Assembly (NCBI GenBank): GCA_016795565.1
Contig: JAEUGW010000039.1
Span: forward strand, 1-64,000
Source of the DNA: Opitutaceae bacterium
GTDB taxonomy: Bacteria; Verrucomicrobiota; Verrucomicrobiia; Opitutales; Opitutaceae
Direction of reading: 5' to 3'
DNA: 64,000 nucleotides
The first letter of the stretch is position 1. Every line of letters begins with the position of its first letter. Made by a program: the position numbers and the translations under genes. Positions 58,628-64,000 of this stretch are shown here, piece after piece. The notes below the pieces were generated by a model. It did not search any database and was not told the origin of the DNA. It saw only the letters and a program-made list of their open reading frames with translations.

Positions 58628-60199
58628 ATGAAGACCATTCACACCGACTGCCTTGTCCTGGGCGCGGGCCTCGCCGGCTCGGCCTACGCATGGCACGCCG
58701 CGCGTGCCGGTTTCAAGGTGGAGCTGCTTTCGCTCGGCGAACCGTTGCGCGCCAACAGCGACTGGGCGCAGGGTGGCATCATCTACGACACCACGCCGGA
58801 CCCAGCGGCGCTCGTCCGGGACATCCTCGAAGCCAGCGACGGCACGGCTAATCCCGCCGCGATCGACCAACTTGTGCGCGAAGGTCCGGCCGCGGTGAAG
58901 GATCTCCTGCTCGACAATCTGCAGGTGGATTTCGATCGGGACACCGCCGGCCGGCTTGATCTCGCGCGCGAGGGCGGCCACACCGAGCGGCGCATCATTC
59001 ACGCGAAGGATGCCACGGGCCACGCGATCCTCGCGGCGCTGGCCCCGCGAGTGGACCAGACACCCGGCATCACGCGCCGCAGCGGCTTCGCTGCGATCGA
59101 CCTCGCCACGCTCTCGCACAGCTCGAGCGATGCCCGCGACCGTTACGAGCCGCTGACCTGCTTCGGTTGCTACGCGCTCGATACCGCGGTGGGCGAGGTG
59201 GTGGCCTTCGTTGCGAAGAAGACCATTCTTGCTACCGGCGGCCTCGGCGGGATTTACCTGCACACGACAAACCAACCCGGCAGCGTCGGGCACGGCGTCG
59301 CGATGGCTTACCGCGTTGGCGCGCGCCTGATGGATCTCGAATACGTGCAGTTCCACCCGACGGTCGCGACCCTGCCGGGCGTGGCGCCGTTCCTCGTCAC
59401 GGAGGCACTGCGCGGGGAGGGGGCCGTGCTCGTGGACGCCGCCGGGCGGCGCTTCATGGACGGCGTGCATCCGCTCGGCTCGCTCGCGCCGCGCGATGTC
59501 GTGTCCCGCGCCATCAAGCAGCACCTCGCCACGGCCGGTGAAGCCTGCGTCTATCTCGATTTGTCCGCGCTGAAACCGGAGTTCATTCGCGAGCGTTTCC
59601 CGGGTATCCACCAGCGCTGTCTCGCGGGCGGGCTCGACATCACGCGTGAGCGCATCCCGGTCGTGCCGGCGGCGCATTTCTCCTGCGGCGGCGTGCACGC
59701 GGATCTGCAAGGGCGCACCAATGTCCGCCACCTGAACGCCATCGGCGAGACGGCGTGCACGGGGCTGCACGGAGCCAACCGTCTCGCGAGCACGTCGCTG
59801 CTCGAGTGCCTCGTCGGCGCGCGCGCTGCGGCCGGCGCTGACCTCGCCGAGCTGCGGCAATCCTTGCTTAATACGCAAATATGTCCCGTGCCGAGGGAGT
59901 GGAAGAGTCCCGCGCGCGCGGCCGACCTGATGCTCATTCGCCAGGACCTGCACCAGATCCGCACGACGATGTGGAACTACGCCGGCATCATTCGCTCGCC
60001 GCGCCGGCTGGCGCGGGCGCGACGCATTCTCCTCGAGCTGCGGGAGGACATCCAAGCGTTCTACCGCGACTGCCGTCCGACCGCGGAGCTGATCGAGCTG
60101 CGCAATGCCGTGCAAACCGCGCTGCTGGTCGTGCACGCTGCCACGTTGAATCCGATCAGCAAAGGCTGCCATTTCGTGACGGAAGACGAGCAGGCCTAA
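58628..60199 (+). CDS. nadB: L-aspartate oxidase
   Basis: A 523-residue FAD enzyme that makes iminoaspartate for NadA. It has CLVLGAGLAGSAYAW (FAD), NSDWAQGGI, ILATGGLGGIYLHTTNQ, YVQFHPTV, and the active-site ALRGEGAVLVD and HFSCGGV segments, with SLLECLVGARAA near the flavin. It is separated from nadC by the 82 bp repeat. Confidence 0.96.
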   Translation: MKTIHTDCLVLGAGLAGSAYAWHAARAGFKVELLSLGEPLRANSDWAQGGIIYDTTPDPAALVRDILEASDGTANPAAIDQLVREGPAAVKDLLLDNLQVDFDRDTAGRLDLAREGGHTERRIIHAKDATGHAILAALAPRVDQTPGITRRSGFAAIDLATLSHSSSDARDRYEPLTCFGCYALDTAVGEVVAFVAKKTILATGGLGGIYLHTTNQPGSVGHGVAMAYRVGARLMDLEYVQFHPTVATLPGVAPFLVTEALRGEGAVLVDAAGRRFMDGVHPLGSLAPRDVVSRAIKQHLATAGEACVYLDLSALKPEFIRERFPGIHQRCLAGGLDITRERIPVVPAAHFSCGGVHADLQGRTNVRHLNAIGETACTGLHGANRLASTSLLECLVGARAAAGADLAELRQSLLNTQICPVPREWKSPARAADLMLIRQDLHQIRTTMWNYAGIIRSPRRLARARRILLELREDIQAFYRDCRPTAELIELRNAVQTALLVVHAATLNPISKGCHFVTEDEQA

Positions 60200-60588
60200 G
60201 CGGCTTCTCCACATATCAATTTTCTCAGTGAGATTTGATCCCGCGGCCCAGCCGTGGGTTAGCTGCAACAAATGGAAACCCATGTCGCCCAAATTGCAGG
60301 TTTGGAGCCTATGGAGGATTTACTCATGTTCTCGAACTTGAGAACCCAAGCCGGTGTTCTTCCAAGCCCGGAAAAGAAGTTGGGACTGCGGATTTATGAA
60401 TAGCTGGATGGATCACTTGCGTGGCGATCATCTTCTCGCTGCCACGTAGGCCACGGCGTCACGAATTATCCTTGCGCCAATACTCCCCGCTTCACGACTA
60501 CACTTTTACTGCCTGACGCGGGCTCCGTTCTGCCGTGGATCAGGCGCAGCGCTGGGCGGGTGGGTGGCACAGGAGGCTTAACGATTAA
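60200..60588. other. Intergenic region between nadB and GH2 gene
   Basis: 389 bp with lower GC than its surroundings. One 43-codon frame (60272-60403, MEDLLMFSNLRTQAG in its middle) is open, but has no recognisable similarity or ribosome-binding site. AGGAGG at 60571-60576 could serve the GTG at 60589. No palindrome like those elsewhere is seen. Confidence 0.4.
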
Positions 60589-63255
60589 GTGAATCAGGCG
60601 TGGCGAGAAAAATATGCCTATGCCTTCCTGCGGAAACCCCAATTGCTCGCGCTCAGGAGCGAGCCCCTCATATATTTCCCTATGTGCGACTGCTTCCCCC
60701 GTATTTCACCCACCCATCAGGCGGCGCGTTTTTCACGCCTCTGTCGGCTGGCCAGCTGGATGATGCTGCTGATTCTGGGGGCCTGGGCGGGTGATGCGTT
60801 GGGAGCGGAAGAGCATCGCGTGGTTATGGCGCTTGATGGCACATGGCAGATCGCCGAGGGACCGATGAACGAGCCGCCATCAAGGTTTCCGCATTCGGTG
60901 CCGGTGCCCGGGCTTGTGTCATTGGCGGTGCCGGCGTTCGATCCGCCGCCCGGACCACCGGTGCCAGACCGGCAAAAGCCCGCCCCGGTCAAGGATCCGG
61001 CGCGCGAGGCTTTCTGGTATCGGCGGACATTCCACATGACGGGACCCATGCCGGCGGTGGCGCAGCTGAAGGTGGCGAAGGCGATGTTTGGCACGCGCGT
61101 GATCCTCAACGGCCAAGTGCTGGGTGATCATGCGCCCAATGTGGTTCCAGGCTATTTTGATGCGCGAGGCGCGTTGCAGGCCGGGGAGAACGAGTTGCTG
61201 GTCCGCGTCGGGGCCGACCGCACGGCAGTGCCGGCCAACGTGCCGTCGCTCCACGATCTTGAGAAGCAGCGTTATATCCCGGGCATCTTTGACTCCGTCG
61301 AACTGATCTTTTCCGGCACGCCGCATTTTCTGCATGTCCAGACGGTGCCCGACATCACGGCGAAGACCGTGCGGGTGCAAGCCGTGTTGCGCAATGATGG
61401 CGCCGCCGCGACCGCCGCGGTATCCTTTGTCGTGCGGGAGGCGAAATCCGGCCGGGTTGCCGGCCGCGTCACGCAGCCCGGGGTGGCCTTCTCCAGCGGG
61501 CAGGAAACGACCGTCGACGTGCGGATACCACTCGACGGTTGCCGGCTGTGGTCGCCGGAGGATCCGTTCCTCTACCGGCTGGAGGTCGACAGTGGCGCCG
61601 ATACCTTCACGACGCGGTTCGGGATGCGCGAGTTCCGTTTTGATCCGGCCACGCGACGCGCGTTGCTCAACGGCCAGCCGTATTTCATGCGCGGCAGCAA
61701 TCTCACGCTCTACCGTTTCTTCGAGGATGCCGATTGCGGCGACCTGCCCTGGCGCGTGGACTGGGTGCGGCTGCTCCATCAGCGGGTGAAGGACATGAGA
61801 TGGAACTGCCTGCGCTACTCCATCGGGCTGCCGCCCGAGGCCTGGTATGACGTCGCGGACGAGCTTGGCATCCTGATCCAGGATGAATTCCCGGTCTGGG
61901 GCCGGGAAGGCCTGGACCGGGCTGAACTCGCGCGCGAATATGCCGCGTGGATGCGCGAACGCTGGAATCATCCGAGTGTCGTCATCTGGGATGCCCAGAA
62001 CGAGACCATCACTTCCGAGACCGGAGCAGCCATCGCCGCAGTGCGCGGCCTCGACTTGTCCAACCGGCCGTGGGACAACGGCTGGGGTGAGACGATGGCC
62101 CTGACCGACACCTATGAGGCGCACACCTATAATTTTGCCGGCGGCGGCACCTTGGCCGATGTTTCCCGGATAAAGCCGGTGCCGCGGGGCGGGGGGCCCT
62201 CGGCGCCCTACAACGGGATCTATCCCGTCATCCTGAATGAATATGGCTATCTTTGGCTGAACCGCGATGGGTCGTCGTCGACCCTGACCAGTAAGATCTA
62301 CCGAAATCTCCTCCGGGGGGACTCGACCACCGCCCAGCGTCGCCACCTCTATGCGAGCTACATGGCGGCGGATACGGAATACTGGCGCACCAGCCGTCAG
62401 GTCGCCGCGGTCATGCAGTTCACGGCTCTGGGCTACTCGCGGGCCGATGGGCAGACGAGCGACAACTGGCTCGACGTGAAGACACTCACATGGGAGCCCG
62501 AGTTTCAGGCGTATCTGCGGGATGCGTTCGCGCCCGTCGGGTTGATGGTGGACTTCTGGTCCGGGCAGGGCATCCGGGGCCGGTCGGTTCGCATCCCGGT
62601 CCGTCTCATCAATGACCTCAGCCAACCTTGGGCTGGTAATGTGACGCTCCGGGTGCGGCACTCCGGAAACGGATCGCTGGTCCGCGAGCACAAGCAGAAG
62701 GGCCGGATGGATCCTTACGGTAACGCGACGGTGGTTTTTAACCTGACCTGGCCGGAGGCTGCCGGCGACTACGTGGTGGAAGCGACCCTGACCGGGAGCG
62801 ACGGGGAGAAAGTCAGCAGCAAACGGGATGTCGCGGTTGTGGACGAGAAGGCTCTCGGTCTAGCCTATGGCGGCCGGGCCTTTGCCTCGTCCAGTCGCAC
62901 TCCGGGCGAAATCCCGGCGAACGTGCTCGACGGGGACGTGAGCACGCTTTGGACCTCGGGTGCCGTGGAGCCCGTGTGGCTGGTGGTCGATCTCGGCCGG
63001 ACCCATCCGGTCAGCCGGGTCCGCGTCGTCTGGGGGCGAGAGATCGCCAGAGAATTCGCCATTAACGTATCGGCAGATGGACAAACTTGGGTGGAAGCGG
63101 GCACGGCCACGGTGGACGGCGCCATCCCGACGGAGCTTAGTTTCCCAGCGCGGGATGCGCGCTATGTGCGGTTCTACATTCCAAAGAAACCGTCGGCGGA
63201 GTCCGGCGAGCGCCGCAGCGGCGTCTCAATCCGCGACCTGCAGGTTTTCGAATGA
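60589..63255 (+). CDS. Secreted glycoside hydrolase family 2 enzyme with C-terminal F5/8 type C domain
   Basis: 888 residues as read from GTG at 60589. A signal-like segment (ASWMMLLILGAWAGDALGA) sits at about 56-74, so the true start may be the ATG at residue 32 or 58. Then come a GH2 sugar-binding domain, an Ig-like domain and a TIM barrel. WDAQNETIT gives the acid/base Glu and PVILNEYGYLW the nucleophile. From about 755 an F5/8C (discoidin) carbohydrate-binding domain follows (NVLDGDVSTLWTSG...WLVVDLGRTHPVS). It probably attacks a plant or algal polysaccharide. The stop overlaps the next start (ATGA). Confidence 0.87.
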   Translation: MNQAWREKYAYAFLRKPQLLALRSEPLIYFPMCDCFPRISPTHQAARFSRLCRLASWMMLLILGAWAGDALGAEEHRVVMALDGTWQIAEGPMNEPPSRFPHSVPVPGLVSLAVPAFDPPPGPPVPDRQKPAPVKDPAREAFWYRRTFHMTGPMPAVAQLKVAKAMFGTRVILNGQVLGDHAPNVVPGYFDARGALQAGENELLVRVGADRTAVPANVPSLHDLEKQRYIPGIFDSVELIFSGTPHFLHVQTVPDITAKTVRVQAVLRNDGAAATAAVSFVVREAKSGRVAGRVTQPGVAFSSGQETTVDVRIPLDGCRLWSPEDPFLYRLEVDSGADTFTTRFGMREFRFDPATRRALLNGQPYFMRGSNLTLYRFFEDADCGDLPWRVDWVRLLHQRVKDMRWNCLRYSIGLPPEAWYDVADELGILIQDEFPVWGREGLDRAELAREYAAWMRERWNHPSVVIWDAQNETITSETGAAIAAVRGLDLSNRPWDNGWGETMALTDTYEAHTYNFAGGGTLADVSRIKPVPRGGGPSAPYNGIYPVILNEYGYLWLNRDGSSSTLTSKIYRNLLRGDSTTAQRRHLYASYMAADTEYWRTSRQVAAVMQFTALGYSRADGQTSDNWLDVKTLTWEPEFQAYLRDAFAPVGLMVDFWSGQGIRGRSVRIPVRLINDLSQPWAGNVTLRVRHSGNGSLVREHKQKGRMDPYGNATVVFNLTWPEAAGDYVVEATLTGSDGEKVSSKRDVAVVDEKALGLAYGGRAFASSSRTPGEIPANVLDGDVSTLWTSGAVEPVWLVVDLGRTHPVSRVRVVWGREIAREFAINVSADGQTWVEAGTATVDGAIPTELSFPARDARYVRFYIPKKPSAESGERRSGVSIRDLQVFE

Positions 63256-64000
63256 AACCCCCAAAGACCAGCAACCTGATTAATTCCATGTATGTCCAGA
63301 CTTCGATTCAGCCCGGCTTGAACCTCGGTTGGAAGCGTGTGCAACGATGGCTGTTGTTCTTCCTGGCGTGGGGGCTGGGTGGAGGGATCCGGGCCGACAC
63401 CTGGCAACGGCTCTACGTATTCGGCGATAGTTACTCGGACAGCGGGGCGGGGTATGTGGATGGCAATGGACCGACCGCCGTCGTCTATCTGGCGCGGGAA
63501 CTCAATCTGCCGTTCACCACGGCCAATGATCCGGCGGGAAAGGGCCAGGGGCTGAATTTTTCCGTCAGCGGGGCCAAGACCGGGGAAAGCGAGGGGAGCC
63601 GGGTGAAGGATGCTCTGCTCGGGCGCGGCATGAAAAATCAAATAGCTGATTTCGTGGCTCGTGCCGGGCGGGGGGAGATACAGTTCGATGGTGAGCGGAC
63701 CCTGTTTTTTCTTGCGGGCGGGTTGAACGATCGGCGGATCCCGACCGATGAGACGATCGCCAACCTCAAGGACCATATCCGCCGGCTCCATGCGGCGGGC
63801 GCCCGGCATTTTCGCGTCGCGCTGCTGCCGACAAAAATCCGCTCGTTTGCCGAGGTGGGCATCCGCCTGAACCCGGCACTCGCGACGATTCCCGCCACCT
63901 TGCAGTTGGAAGGAGCGACGATCCAACTGAGCCACTGGGGGGAATACTTCGACGAAGTCATGCAGGAGCCGGGGCGCTACGGCATCACCAACACCAAGGA
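63252..64000 (+). CDS. SGNH/GDSL-family hydrolase, 3' end outside window
   Basis: About 249 residues are visible. A secretion signal is likely (RWLLFFLAWGLGGGIRA). Block I is LYVFGDSYSDSGAG with the nucleophile Ser, block II is NFSVSGAKTG and block III is FFLAGGLNDRR. The sequence continues past the window, where the block V Asp-x-x-His would be. It is translationally coupled to the GH2 gene by a 4-base overlap, suggesting that it deacylates the GH2 substrate; that role is an inference. The layout resembles GDSL esterases of the thermolabile haemolysin/SGNH plant-lipase group. Confidence 0.85.
   Translation, partial: MKPPKTSNLINSMYVQTSIQPGLNLGWKRVQRWLLFFLAWGLGGGIRADTWQRLYVFGDSYSDSGAGYVDGNGPTAVVYLARELNLPFTTANDPAGKGQGLNFSVSGAKTGESEGSRVKDALLGRGMKNQIADFVARAGRGEIQFDGERTLFFLAGGLNDRRIPTDETIANLKDHIRRLHAAGARHFRVALLPTKIRSFAEVGIRLNPALATIPATLQLEGATIQLSHWGEYFDEVMQEPGRYGITNTK

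Noticed and set aside
60272-60403. A 43-codon ORF in the gap after nadB
   Set aside because: No ribosome-binding site, no similarity that I recognise, and length within chance expectation for this less GC-rich gap.

Overview
The window looks like a chromosomal segment of a Verrucomicrobiota bacterium, probably close to Opitutaceae. This is an inference, not a database match. It rests on the high GC content, a fused LpxC-FabZ gene, a DUF971 protein, DUF6249 and GYF_2 small membrane proteins, a Mqo-type malate oxidoreductase, and intergenic regions filled with word-like palindromic repeats. There is no phage, integrase, transposase or CRISPR array. Most of the DNA is compact coding sequence.

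Layout. 1-5745: end of a lytic transglycosylase, tRNA-Phe, a partial leucine/acyl-CoA catabolic block (acyl-CoA dehydrogenase divergent from a carboxyltransferase and an enoyl-CoA hydratase) and an ECF sigma/anti-sigma pair. 5799-20753: a GH63-like glucosidase, a lysozyme-fold protein, a HAD protein, prfA-prmC, an S41 protease, a rhomboid lacking its serine, a ferredoxin, a TonB-dependent receptor, an M3 oligopeptidase and a YugP-type membrane peptidase. 20867-33503: an L-rhamnose locus. It comprises a four-gene ABC importer on the minus strand and, on the plus strand, an esterase, a DeoR regulator with a clear palindromic operator, a class II aldolase, a bifunctional rhamnulose-1-P aldolase/dehydrogenase, rhamnulokinase and rhamnose isomerase. 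33696-38163: mqo, a lone HNH nuclease, a VOC protein and an intact rhomboid, embedded in repeats. 38164-46942: YihY, a GYF_2 protein, argS, a divergent pyrimidine phosphorylase, a tiny PLDc_N membrane protein, a second ECF sigma operon and an rRNA methyltransferase. 47015-49627: a HigBA toxin-antitoxin module with a third small ORF, an RlmA-like methyltransferase and a secreted protein. 49678-60199: carbonic anhydrase, efp, lpxC-fabZ/lpxA, DUF971, NDH-2, a Y-family polymerase and nadA-nadC-nadB. 60589-64000: a secreted GH2 enzyme coupled to a GDSL hydrolase that runs off the window.

How the genes work together. The rhamnose block is self-contained: import by the ABC system, isomerisation (RhaA), phosphorylation (RhaB), aldol cleavage and lactaldehyde oxidation or reduction (bifunctional enzyme), probably under the DeoR protein. 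The esterase and the distant GH2, GDSL and GH63-like enzymes fit a polysaccharide-degrading lifestyle. nadABC supply de novo NAD. lpxC-fabZ and lpxA give lipid A, so the cell has a Gram-negative envelope.

The most unusual content is the repeat landscape. (1) Several elements have an outer stem enclosing two hairpins whose loops are complementary, with stems that differ between hairpins yet stay perfectly paired. (2) Two elements of this style lie in frame inside rhaB and mqo. (3) A pair of inverted ~135-140 bp copies flanks a rhomboid gene. (4) A 132 bp element has perfect 23 bp terminal inverted repeats. (5) Every junction of the rhamnose plus-strand genes after the class II aldolase carries a different palindrome.
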